Shown: one piece after another, positions 38,109 to 47,700 of the stretch
Layout of the letters: each line of letters opens with the position of its first letter
How positions within the stretch are numbered: the first letter of the stretch is position 1
Assembly: GCA_014191195.1 (NCBI GenBank)
Contig: BJGZ01000002.1
Span: 176,319 to 240,318, forward strand
Direction of reading: 5' to 3'
Source: Chlorobiota bacterium
GTDB taxonomy: Bacteria; Bacteroidota; Ignavibacteria; Kapaibacteriales; UBA961
DNA length: 64,000 nucleotides
The notes under the pieces: generated by a model
What the model was told of the DNA's origin: nothing
What the model saw: the letters and a program-made list of their open reading frames with translations, nothing else
The model's database searches: none
Program-made: the position numbers and the translations under genes

Positions 38109-38116
38109 TAAATTTG
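38109..38116 (+). promoter_or_regulatory. Candidate -7 element for the polysaccharide operon
   Basis: TAAATTTG is an exact TAnnTTTG match, 73 nt before the ATG at 38190. The same octamer occurs ahead of the PBP2 gene (41676). No -33 partner is clear. Confidence 0.35.
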
Positions 38117-38189
38117 TAAAGTATTTTATTAAGTAGCTGATAAAAAATCTCAATATCATACGTATTAATCACTTATTACCCTGGAAATC

Positions 38190-39368
38190 ATGCAGCATAC
38201 ATCAGTTCCCGATCATAAAATGGGATTAGACGGTGCCGAATTTCTTGCGATTATCTATCGAAATACATGGTTACTTGCAATTATTACCATTGCTAGCGGA
38301 TTAATTGCATTTGGATGTGCTTGGATGATGCCTAATTGGTATGCATCAACGATTAGTTTTGTACCTCCAAATAATGCTAATTCGATGATAAGTGGAATGA
38401 TGGGTAATGTTTCGAGTGCATTAAAGGATTTGGGATTGGGGAAAATGAATAAAGGAGAGAGTTATTCATATTTAGTAATACTAAATTCTAGAAGCTTAAT
38501 GGATACATTGATATCTCGATATGATGTATCGACGGAATATCAAATACCTATAGAAAACAAAGAAGATTTGTATAAAGAATTCTTAAGTAATTTTGAAGTT
38601 GAATTGTCTCCCGAGGGAAATTACAATATTACTCTATATTCAAAAGATCCTAAAAAAGCCGCTTTAATGGCAAATGATATTGTTCCAATCGCCAATAATA
38701 TATCGAATAGATTACAAAAAGCGGAAGCTGAAACAAATCGTTCTTATATGGAATTACGTTTATTAAGAACAGACTCTATTCTTAAAAATATAGCTGATCA
38801 ATTAGGACAATATTCTTCAAAAACACTTGTATTTTCTCCATTAGATCAATCTCAGGCGGTTGCCGAGGCACTTGGAACACTAAAGTCGACAATACTAAAA
38901 CAAGAAATTCAAGTTGAGATTTTAAAGAATACTTATGGTGATTCAGACCCATCAACAGTTGCTGGCATACATTTATTAGATGAAATGAAAAGCCAATTAT
39001 ATAAAGCTGAAAATAAACCTGGATTTGCTGGTAATTTTGCTTTAAAAGACGCTATAAAAGTTGGATCTAAGTATATGAAATTATATACAGAATATGAGGC
39101 CATGTCTAAGGTTAAAGCATTTCTTTTACCAATGCTGGAACAAGCAAAGCTTGATGAAATCAGAGAAGCCCCAACAATGTATGTACTTGATTATGCTAAG
39201 CCAGCAATAAAAAAATCACGTCCAAAACGCTTAACTATTGCTGCAGGAACATCAATTGGTGTATTTGTTCTATGTTGTCTATTCCTGATTATTAGAACAC
39301 AAATGAAAAAAGCTTCATCATATTATGCCGTTGAAAAAAAATCACAAGAAGTTGGAGAAAGCATCTGA
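38190..39368 (+). CDS. Wzz-type polysaccharide co-polymerase / chain-length determinant protein
   Basis: This is a 392-residue inner-membrane protein with the Wzz layout: first membrane helix at about 30-50, a long periplasmic coiled-coil-rich domain (about 55-340, including KMNKGESYSYLVILNSRSLM and EIREAPTMYVLDYAKPAIKK, the Pro-rich family ending), and a second membrane helix at about 346-366. There is no kinase domain. It would control chain length of a surface polysaccharide. Its TGA stop overlaps the next ATG (TGATG), and it leads an operon with a glycosyltransferase-like gene and a flippase. Confidence 0.85.
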   Translation: MQHTSVPDHKMGLDGAEFLAIIYRNTWLLAIITIASGLIAFGCAWMMPNWYASTISFVPPNNANSMISGMMGNVSSALKDLGLGKMNKGESYSYLVILNSRSLMDTLISRYDVSTEYQIPIENKEDLYKEFLSNFEVELSPEGNYNITLYSKDPKKAALMANDIVPIANNISNRLQKAEAETNRSYMELRLLRTDSILKNIADQLGQYSSKTLVFSPLDQSQAVAEALGTLKSTILKQEIQVEILKNTYGDSDPSTVAGIHLLDEMKSQLYKAENKPGFAGNFALKDAIKVGSKYMKLYTEYEAMSKVKAFLLPMLEQAKLDEIREAPTMYVLDYAKPAIKKSRPKRLTIAAGTSIGVFVLCCLFLIIRTQMKKASSYYAVEKKSQEVGESI

Positions 39369-40330
39369 TGCTAGATAGCCATACAGGCAATGCTTTACCA
39401 ACATTTCATAATGAAGTACATGGCAATATTATCCTTGGCATTGTAAGAACACTAGAATTCGATCAAGTTTCAAATTTTTTATTAACATTGCACAAGACAG
39501 GATATACAGGTACTGTCGGTTTTTTTTGTGATGATATATCTGAAGATTCTTTACATAAATTTTCGGCGATGGGAATTTATAAAGAGAATTTTAAAGAAGT
39601 AAGAATCAGCATTCCATTTACCGGAAAAAAAATAAATGCATATCGCCTGTTTAGTCCAGTGCTACGCTCCTATTTTTATATAACATCCCCTAAAAGTCAA
39701 CAAGATTTTGCCAAGAACTATTTTCATATTCACCAGTCACGACACTTTTTATATACAGCATTTATCGAACATCATGGTGCAGAGTATAAAAATATCATGC
39801 TAAGTGATACCAGAGATGTGATTTTTCAAAAAGATCCATTCGATTTTACAATTGATGATTCTTTGCATTGCTTTTTGGAAGATAAAGCTACTACAATTCT
39901 TTCTGAACCTCATAATTCATCTTGGATATTAAGGGGTTTTGGCAAAGATATTTTAGATTTAATAGGTAATAATACAATCTCTTGTGCTGGCATTACTATT
40001 GGAAATACTCAGGCTATTCATACATATACATCATTAATGTGTTCTATATTATTATCACCTACAGTGAGGAATATTGCTGGAATTACAGGTTTAGATCAAG
40101 GGATTCATAATTATGCAATAAGAATGGGGCTTTTAGATTCTGTTCTAAGTTTGCATGAAAATGAAAATGGGCCTGTATTAACGATGGGATTAATGCATAG
40201 AGGCCAAATCAATACTAATCAATCTGGACATATTACTAATAAAGATGGTAGTATAGTACATACACTTCATCAATATGATAGACATCCTTCTTTATTGGAA
40301 GCATTTCCTCAATTTTTGCTACACCGCTAA
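39368..40330 (+). CDS. Putative GT-A-fold glycosyltransferase
   Basis: This 320-residue protein has no close family I can name with confidence. The features suggest a nucleotide-sugar transferase: KNIMLSDTRDVIFQKDPF carries a DxxD variant of the GT-A DxD metal motif (Asp147, Asp150), followed by CAGITIGNT, GLDQGIHNYAI and a late HQYDRHP that could supply the metal-binding His. Related sequences are known as uncharacterised proteins in polysaccharide loci. It is translationally coupled to the Wzz-like gene and 26 nt upstream of the flippase gene, which supports a role in surface-glycan synthesis. Confidence 0.55.
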   Translation: MLDSHTGNALPTFHNEVHGNIILGIVRTLEFDQVSNFLLTLHKTGYTGTVGFFCDDISEDSLHKFSAMGIYKENFKEVRISIPFTGKKINAYRLFSPVLRSYFYITSPKSQQDFAKNYFHIHQSRHFLYTAFIEHHGAEYKNIMLSDTRDVIFQKDPFDFTIDDSLHCFLEDKATTILSEPHNSSWILRGFGKDILDLIGNNTISCAGITIGNTQAIHTYTSLMCSILLSPTVRNIAGITGLDQGIHNYAIRMGLLDSVLSLHENENGPVLTMGLMHRGQINTNQSGHITNKDGSIVHTLHQYDRHPSLLEAFPQFLLHR

Positions 40331-40356
40331 AATACTAGCAATATTGATGTAATAAT

Positions 40357-41643
40357 ATGATCAAGCAAATTTCTCAAGCAATATCTACCTTCTTCACAGA
40401 ACATGAAAGTGTTATGAAGAATTTCTTTTCAATGTCTTTTATGAAAGGATTGGAATATATTGCCCCCCTTATTCTTATTCCATATTTAGTAAGAACTCTA
40501 GGAATCGCAACCTTTGGTACAATGCAAAGTGTAGTTTCTTATATGTATATTTTTTACATGCTTACCAATTATGGATTTTCTTATTCGGCCGCTAGGCAAA
40601 TATCAGTACACAGAGATAATAAAGAGAAAATACAACAAATAGCATCTTCGGTAATGGTATTGAAAATCCTTTTTATGATTGCTTCATTTGTTCTTATGAT
40701 TATTGGGGTAATCATTTTTCCACATTTGAATGCCGAATTTGGACTTTGTTTACTAACTTTTGGTTTTGTAGCTGGAGATGTATTATTACCTGTTTGGTTA
40801 TATCAAGGATTTGAAAAGCTACATATTCTTTCAAGATTCCAAATTATTAGTCGCATCCTAATATTCGCTTTTACCCTTTTACTCATTAAAACTCCAGAAG
40901 ATTATCTACTCTACCCTATCATCTATTATGGGATACAATGTATTGCAGGATTTGCATCATTATTGTTAATTCCAAGGCTATTTGGCGTACACTTTATTAT
41001 GCCTAAAAAAGAGCATATGATAGAAGAGTTAAAACTAGGAATAGGCCCATTTAAATCTATTTTGTCGCAAGCTTTATATGCAAATCCTCGACTTTTTTAT
41101 TTATCTCTTTTTGCGCATCCAATTGTAACCGGACAATTTGCAGTAGCCGAAAAAGCAGCCGGTGTTTTTCAATTATTTCCAGTATGGTTATTTGTATTTT
41201 CTGCTTTACCCAGATTATCACTTGTATTTGAGCAAAACAAAGAAGAATGCTTTGAAAAAATCATACATTATCAAAAAATCACAATAATATATGCTTTGCT
41301 GCTTTTACCATTTGCAATGTATTTTGCCCCAGAAATTATTTTTGTATTCTCTGGTGAATATATTGAAGAAGCAGTGTTTTTATTCCGTATTATGTACCTT
41401 GAAACTGTGATTATTCATAGCAATATATTTATTCTCCATTTTTTTGCTGCCAGTGGTAGATATGATCTGTTCTCACGTATCTACATCATTACCTGCATAG
41501 GATCTTTACTTATGTATGCAGTAATTGTTCCTACATATGGTGCTTTGGGTATGGCATTATGTATTGTAGCCAGTGCACTTTTACTTGTTTTTTGTACACA
41601 GTATACTATTGGCCAATACAAAAACATTATTCTTTCTTCTTAA
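40357..41643 (+). CDS. Wzx-type polysaccharide flippase (MATE/MOP superfamily)
   Basis: This 428-residue protein is predicted to have about twelve transmembrane helices. FMKGLEYIAPLILIPYLVRTLG at the start and the TFGTMQSVVSYMYIFYMLTNYGF stretch match Wzx O-antigen flippases, which move undecaprenyl-linked glycans across the inner membrane. The last helices (SLLMYAVIVPTYGALGMALC) are typical. It is the third gene of the Wzz-like/GT/Wzx unit. The polymerase and other transferases of a complete glycan pathway are not in the window. Confidence 0.88.
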   Translation: MIKQISQAISTFFTEHESVMKNFFSMSFMKGLEYIAPLILIPYLVRTLGIATFGTMQSVVSYMYIFYMLTNYGFSYSAARQISVHRDNKEKIQQIASSVMVLKILFMIASFVLMIIGVIIFPHLNAEFGLCLLTFGFVAGDVLLPVWLYQGFEKLHILSRFQIISRILIFAFTLLLIKTPEDYLLYPIIYYGIQCIAGFASLLLIPRLFGVHFIMPKKEHMIEELKLGIGPFKSILSQALYANPRLFYLSLFAHPIVTGQFAVAEKAAGVFQLFPVWLFVFSALPRLSLVFEQNKEECFEKIIHYQKITIIYALLLLPFAMYFAPEIIFVFSGEYIEEAVFLFRIMYLETVIIHSNIFILHFFAASGRYDLFSRIYIITCIGSLLMYAVIVPTYGALGMALCIVASALLLVFCTQYTIGQYKNIILSS

Positions 41644-41656
41644 ACAAAGTACATTT

Positions 41657-41687
41657 TAAGCAAAGTCTAATTTCATAAATTTGCTTA
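41657..41687 (+). terminator. Possible weak terminator or leader hairpin after the flippase gene
   Basis: TAAGCAAA (41657-41664) pairs with TTTGCTTA (41680-41687) around a 15-nt loop, followed by GATTTTATTG. The stem is short and the T-tract weak. Its right arm overlaps the TAAATTTG motif of the next gene. Confidence 0.4.
41676..41683 (+). promoter_or_regulatory. Candidate -7 element for the PBP2 unit
   Basis: TAAATTTG matches TAnnTTTG exactly and lies 44 nt before the PBP2 ATG at 41728. It is the same octamer as at 38109. No clear -33 element is seen at 19-21 nt. Confidence 0.35.
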
Positions 41688-41727
41688 GATTTTATTGATT
41701 ACAATACATAAATGTTAAAGGTATATC

Positions 41728-43611
41728 ATGGCAATGAGTTTAAATGATAATGAATTCGGTAGTTCTACCAGAGTATCTATCTTTAAAACTATCGTCATTC
41801 TTGTATTAGGTATATATATAGTTAGGCTAGGATATCTACAAATAATCAGAGGAAATGTATATCGTTTAAAAACAGATATTCAAGCGATAAAGCAAATAGT
41901 AATCGATCCATTCAGAGGAAATATATTTGATAGAAATGGTGAGATGATTGTTCATAATTCACCTTCTTTTTCAATTTCAATCACTCCTAATGAATTTAAG
42001 TTAGAATCTATACCCTTACTTTCTAAAATACTGAGTGTAGATTCAATGTCGATAGTAAATTTTTATGAAGAATCTAAAAAATTATCACGTGTAAAACCTA
42101 ATAAGATATACAGAGATGCAGATTTTCAAACGATTTCTTTAATTGAAGAAAATCATGAATTCTTACCAGGTGTTGATATTTCTGTTGAATCAAAACGTTT
42201 GTATACAATAGATGGGAATATGTCTCATATACTGGGTTATTCCAGAGAGATAAGTTCTAAGCAAATTAAAACAATGGGTGATTATTATTCACCTGGAGAT
42301 ATTGTTGGATATGCTGGAATTGAAAAAACATATGAAAACTTTTTACGAGGTACCAAAGGAGTTCAATTTGTTGCGGTGAATTCTACCGGACAAAAAGTAT
42401 CTAGTTTTCTAGAGGGTAAAAATGATATTACTGCCGAAGAAGGATTTGATTTAAGGCTTGGCATCGATAAGCCTTTACAAGAATTAGCAGAAAAACTGTT
42501 AGATGGCAAAAGAGGTGGAATTGTTGCTTTAGATCCAAATTCTGGCGAGATATTATGTATGGTTAGTAAACCCGATTATGATATCAGACAATTCAGTGGT
42601 AGAACAAAATCTAATTTGTTTAGTCAATTATTAGTTAATAAGGATAAACCCCTCTTTAATCGAGCCACTCAAACTAATTATCCTCCTGGCTCTACTTGGA
42701 AAATGCTTATGGGATTAGCAGCCTTAAATGAAGGTATTATTAATCCGAATACTACGATAAATTGTCCCGGATATTATGAATTTGGAGGCAGAAGTTGGAA
42801 ATGCCATGGTGCACATGGTTCTACTAATATTAAAAAAGCTATTCATGTTTCTTGCAATGTTTTTTTTAATAAACTTGGACCCCAATTAGGAATTAAGAAC
42901 TTTGAAAAATATGGAAAAATGTTCGGTTTTGGAGTAAAAACATTTATTGATATTCCTGAAGATACCAAAGGAAAACTACCTACTGAACTATTCTATAAGA
43001 AACAAAGATTAAGTGATGGAGAGATTAGAGGACGTCTTGTAAATTTAGGCATTGGGCAAGGTGAGCTTGGGGTATCACCTCTACAAATGGCTGTGTATTG
43101 TTCTGCATTAGCAAATAGAGGTACTATTTATCAACCTCATATGGTTCGCTCTATTTATAATAGAAAAACCCATCAATTACAAGATGTTGAATTAGCATAT
43201 AGAATGTTACCTAGTTTTAAAACAGAATATTGGGATGCAATTCATAATGGTATGTATGATGTTGTAAATACTCCCGGTGGCACCGGATTGGGTGCCAAAG
43301 TGCCTGGTATTGATGTATGTGGTAAAACTGGTACTGCTCAAAATCCTCATGGCGAAGATCATGCTTGGTTTATTTGTTTTGCTCCAAAAGTAAATCCTAA
43401 AATAGCTATATGTATTCTAGTAGAAAATGCAGGATACGGAGGTACTATTTCTGCTCCAATAGCACAAAGACTTTTAACAAAATTCTTTTTTCCACATCAA
43501 AAAGATTCAACTGAGATTAAATCTCCAGCTATCACTTCGGCTGTTACAGAAAAAAAGATTGCGAAAAATATAGCCAAAACTAACAAAACTCTTGCCGTTA
43601 ATCCGCGATGA
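41728..43611 (+). CDS. mrdA: Penicillin-binding protein 2 (elongasome transpeptidase)
   Basis: This transpeptidase cross-links side-wall peptidoglycan with the Rod complex. One N-terminal membrane helix (about 18-38) is followed by a PBP dimerisation domain (RGNIFDRNGEMIVHNSP) and the transpeptidase domain with SxxK in GSTWKM (Ser322, Lys325), SxN in VSCNVFF (Ser375, Asn377) and KTG in CGKTGTAQNPHG near residue 533. The 627-residue length is usual. The common neighbours mreCD and rodA are absent here; instead it follows a flippase gene and overlaps by ATGA with a solute-binding lipoprotein gene. Confidence 0.95.
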   Translation: MAMSLNDNEFGSSTRVSIFKTIVILVLGIYIVRLGYLQIIRGNVYRLKTDIQAIKQIVIDPFRGNIFDRNGEMIVHNSPSFSISITPNEFKLESIPLLSKILSVDSMSIVNFYEESKKLSRVKPNKIYRDADFQTISLIEENHEFLPGVDISVESKRLYTIDGNMSHILGYSREISSKQIKTMGDYYSPGDIVGYAGIEKTYENFLRGTKGVQFVAVNSTGQKVSSFLEGKNDITAEEGFDLRLGIDKPLQELAEKLLDGKRGGIVALDPNSGEILCMVSKPDYDIRQFSGRTKSNLFSQLLVNKDKPLFNRATQTNYPPGSTWKMLMGLAALNEGIINPNTTINCPGYYEFGGRSWKCHGAHGSTNIKKAIHVSCNVFFNKLGPQLGIKNFEKYGKMFGFGVKTFIDIPEDTKGKLPTELFYKKQRLSDGEIRGRLVNLGIGQGELGVSPLQMAVYCSALANRGTIYQPHMVRSIYNRKTHQLQDVELAYRMLPSFKTEYWDAIHNGMYDVVNTPGGTGLGAKVPGIDVCGKTGTAQNPHGEDHAWFICFAPKVNPKIAICILVENAGYGGTISAPIAQRLLTKFFFPHQKDSTEIKSPAITSAVTEKKIAKNIAKTNKTLAVNPR

Positions 43612-44792
43612 CTATTAAAGATACAATACTGAAAGTAGTATGTATATGTAGTTTGATGTGGATAGGCTGCTCAAACCAACATAATAATCCTGATAAACAG
43701 ATTATTACCTTTTGTCATTTTTGGTCTGAACCTGCACAGATAAAAGCATTATATGCTCTTATCGATGAATATGAACAGCAAAATCCTAATATAGATATCC
43801 AAACAACTGAATTATTATGGTCTGAAGGAAAAGCTAAACTATTCATGTTACTGTCTTCTGGCAAACCTCCTGATATTATTCATATAGGTTTAGAATGGGC
43901 CCCAGAATTTATTTATAATGATATCTTCTATTCTGTAGACCCACCTACATCAATCCCCTCTACTTTATTATCAGCTATTGTAAAAGATTCCTTAATCTAT
44001 GCTTTACCGTGGACTCTAAACACAAGAGCTGTTTTTTTATCCGGAGATGCAGTTCAATTAGCACACAAAGACACCATGTCTTTAGAAGATTTTACACATT
44101 ATATAATGTCTAGCAAATCTTGGGGTGTAAATGCTACAGAACCACATACGCTTTTAAAAAAAGTATTACCTATTATTTGGACGTATGGCGGAAGATTATT
44201 TCAATCTCTGCCATTAAGTAGCAGTTTCGATTCAGCTTCATTGTCTGGATTTACTTTATATGTTCAATTAGCACAATATGGTGTACTTGCACAATCTAGA
44301 GAACTGGATAAATCATTTGTTAATGGTTCTCTTCATATGCTTATATCTGGTCAATGGCTTATTCCTTCACTGCATAATATTCCTCATTCGGTTTTATCTA
44401 GATTCCCTGGAAAATCCGGATTATCTGTATTAAGTGGTGATTGTTTGGCAATAAGTGCAAAATCTACTAAAGCCAAAGCAGCTCAAGATTTTATTACATA
44501 TCTTACCAGTGATTCTATAGCTTCAAGATTTTGTACTGCATTACCAGATGCAGGAATTCCAGCATTATTGTCTACAGACATATTCAAAAAAAATCTTAGT
44601 TCTGATTATGCTTCTTTTGCTGAACAATGCAAGCATGCTATACTTTTGCCTTCTACTTCTGTATTTATAGAAGCCGAAAAAATATTAGAAGATGAAATTA
44701 TGGAAGCTGTTTATGGAAGAAAAAGCTCTGATGAAGCTTTTTATCAAGCAAAAAACCTCATTTTACAATTGGAAAAGTTATATGGAAAGTAA
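43608..44792 (+). CDS. Extracellular solute-binding lipoprotein (family 1), orphan
   Basis: This is a 394-residue lipoprotein with signal ILKVVCICSLMWIGC (Cys21). It has the type-I SBP pattern of sugar ABC systems: KQIITFCHFWSEPAQIKALY, VDEYEQQNP-like start, LLSSGKPPDIIHIGLEWAPE, YALPWTLNTRAVFL, WTYGGRLF and FVNGSLHMLISGQW. No ABC permease or ATPase gene accompanies it. It overlaps PBP2 by ATGA upstream, and the next gene by 11 nt. It may bind a glycan or sugar for sensing or for a permease encoded elsewhere; the ligand is not readable. Confidence 0.85.
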   Translation: MTIKDTILKVVCICSLMWIGCSNQHNNPDKQIITFCHFWSEPAQIKALYALIDEYEQQNPNIDIQTTELLWSEGKAKLFMLLSSGKPPDIIHIGLEWAPEFIYNDIFYSVDPPTSIPSTLLSAIVKDSLIYALPWTLNTRAVFLSGDAVQLAHKDTMSLEDFTHYIMSSKSWGVNATEPHTLLKKVLPIIWTYGGRLFQSLPLSSSFDSASLSGFTLYVQLAQYGVLAQSRELDKSFVNGSLHMLISGQWLIPSLHNIPHSVLSRFPGKSGLSVLSGDCLAISAKSTKAKAAQDFITYLTSDSIASRFCTALPDAGIPALLSTDIFKKNLSSDYASFAEQCKHAILLPSTSVFIEAEKILEDEIMEAVYGRKSSDEAFYQAKNLILQLEKLYGK

Positions 44793-47700
44793 ACATATTC
44801 ACAAAGTATTTGCTTTTATTGCTTTTTGTACTGCAAGTATTACATATATTTTAACTGCTCAAACTTCAATTCCTTTTTGGGATTGTGGGGAATTTACTTC
44901 GGCAGCAATTTGGCAACAAGTTCCGCATCCACCGGGAGCTCCATTATTTCTGATTATTGCAAAATTGTTCGATTTTCTTCCTTTTGCAGATCCAGCATGG
45001 AGAATTAATCTTGTATCTGTACTATCAAGTTCATGTACAATCCTGTTTGTGTATCTATCTATAGAAATACTACTAAAAGAATGTTCAAAATCCGTAAAAG
45101 ATATATATAGATATACAATAGCTTTATGTGGTTCACTGTGTTTTGTATTTAGTGATACATTTTGGTTCAATGCCGTAGAAAGTGAAGTATATGCTATGTC
45201 TACACTAATAGTATCACTGATTGTTTATCTTATCCTCCGATGGCGCGATCAATCCCATCAATCAAATAATACTATATATCTTCTTCTCATCTCCTATTTA
45301 ATTGGCTTGTCTATAGGAGTTCATCTTTTTAGCATTCTTACTTTATTCACAGTAATGATGCTAATATATTTTAAGAAATATGAATTCTCATGGTTGGGAT
45401 TTGCCAAAATGACGCTTTTATCAATTGGTATTTTTTCTTATGTCTATATCGTTTTAATCAAGACACTTCCTTCATTATTAGCTGGTAATTTCCTCATATC
45501 AGACAATGGAAATTATGTTTTTCAAGAATCCTCTTTTATTGTTCTCTGTGGACTCATAGTCGTATTTATCCCTTGTATTACATTATATATTGCTCATAAG
45601 AAAGGACAATCCTTAATTAAACTTATTGCTTTGTGTATACTCTTGATTATGGCAGGTTTCACAACATATACTCATACTTTTTTGAGGTCTTCAGCACATC
45701 CTCCAATGAATGAAAATGCACCTAATACAATGAGTAAATTAGCATCATATATAAATAGAGAGCAATATGGGGATGCTCCTATGTGGCCAAGACGTTATAA
45801 AACAGGAACTGAATTCGAAGAAATGCATAAAAAATATGGTAATTGGTATGCTCCTTCATATATCAAAATTGATATGGGCGATGGAACATCTAAGTCTACG
45901 TCAGATTATTCGACTATGAAAATTAATATTCCTGGAGAGATCAAGTATTTGTTCAATTATCAGATTGGACATATGTATGTGCGTTATTTTCTATGGAATT
46001 TTATGGGTAAAGCAGGTGATTTACAAGATTCCCCTGCATTCTTATATTCATCTCCAAAAAAAGAAGTAGAAATATGGAATTATCTTTCTGATTATAAAGA
46101 CATGTTTCCTATTCAACTTTTTGCTTTGCCTTTCATAATGGGTATTATCGGACTTCTCTATCACTTAAAGAATGCTCCTAAAACTGCATATTCTTTTATA
46201 ACTTTATTTATTATGTTGGGTGTGTTTGCTGCTATTGCACAAAATCAACAGGAGCCCCAGCCCAGAGAAAGAGATTATTTTTATGTTGGGTCTTTTATGG
46301 TGTGGTGTATGTGGATTGCCTTAGGATTTCAAAGCATTATCTATATAATTGTCACGAAAGTAAGATTGACAGTCTTACATTGGTGTTCTATTATGTTTTT
46401 ATTCTTTATTCCTGGATTAATGGCTAAAGAAGGCTGGTTTATTCATGATAGAAGTAAGAATACTTTGGCATTCGATATGTCATATAATATGCTTCAAAGC
46501 TGTGAAAAAGATGCGATTCTTTTTACAAATGGCGATAATGACACTTTTCCTCTTTGGTATCTACAAGATGTAGAGGGTATTAGAAGAGATATTCGTATTG
46601 TAAACTTAAGTTTAGCTCAAATGGGTTGGTATCTTTCTCAATTGAAGCATGATTCACCTTGGGGTGCAAAGCCTATTCAATTAACATTTTCTGATGCTTC
46701 GCTAGATGCGCCTGAAAATTCTCAAGATTCGCCCAAGCCTATATTGTCTGAAGCAAGATCGATAACTATTCCGATAGAACAATCGAGAATATCCTCATAC
46801 TTTGTCATTCCAGATAATGCTACACAAACTATGACGTTTACCTATACTGCTTCTCCGGCTGGTGAACAGAATGGCAAGCCACTATATGTATTTGGAGTTG
46901 AACATCAAATGATTGCAGATATTCTACAAAATTCGGCATTTACACGGCCAGTATATTTTTCAATGACAGTATCTAAAAATTACTATTCTGGTTTGGAATC
47001 TTATGTTAGACAAGAAGGTATGGCTCTTAGGGTATGCCCATTCAAACAGTCTGAAGATCAAACCGAAGCTTTTTATGAGCCCATCATGGATGCATGTTTT
47101 TTACATCCAATTAATGGTAATCAGATGCAAAAACAGCAAGCATATGGATATATATTTCGAGATTTAGCAGATAATTCTCATTATTATGATGAGTTTTCTA
47201 GAAACTATTTAAGAAATTATCGATTATCTTCAATTAGATATGCTGACTATTTAATTAAAGTGGGACAAAATAAAAAAGCAGGCATTGTATTAAATTCAAT
47301 GAATACACATATTTCCCCTATTCATTTTCCAATGAACTATCTGTTCTATTTACAAATTGCAGATGTGTATAGAAAAGCTGGATATACAAAAGAAATGTCA
47401 TATTTCTCATTATTAGGTGCTCAATATGCAGATGCATTAATAATGAATAAAAATCTTGCTGCACAAGATCCATATGCAAAGGATTTTAGTCCTTATGTGG
47501 CTGCTGCCGAAGGATATCAATATTCTGGCAGAATTAATCTTGCAATAGAACGATTAAGGACTTTTTTACCTGAAACGAATAATGATCCGTATCTTCAGAA
47601 TAAAATTGATGAACTTGAATTACTTGTATTAGAAAATAAAAAACAGTATTCTGAAGCATTAAAACTTGCCGAAACATTCCTAAAAAGATATATGGATCCT

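Larger units (their letters stand above)
37864..38189. other. Divergent intergenic region with inverted repeats
   Basis: This is the only gap over 300 nt, between the protease gene (-) and the Wzz-like gene (+). No gene or tRNA is seen. It holds an interrupted inverted repeat whose arms are 37932-37950 and 37975-37990 (AATATGAAT...GACAT / ATGTC...ATTCATATT). A second, perfect 8-bp repeat, ATGGATAT-TGT-ATATCCAT, lies at 37992-38010. There is one TAnnTTTG-type motif facing each way (37921-37928 and 38109-38116). Divergent promoters plus operators are the likely content. Confidence 0.55.

Noticed and set aside
44692..44781. Longer N-terminus of the GT117/DUF2723 protein
   Set aside because: The extra 30 residues lie within the preceding gene in another frame and lack any signal-like pattern; the ATG at 44782 gives a membrane helix start typical of the family.
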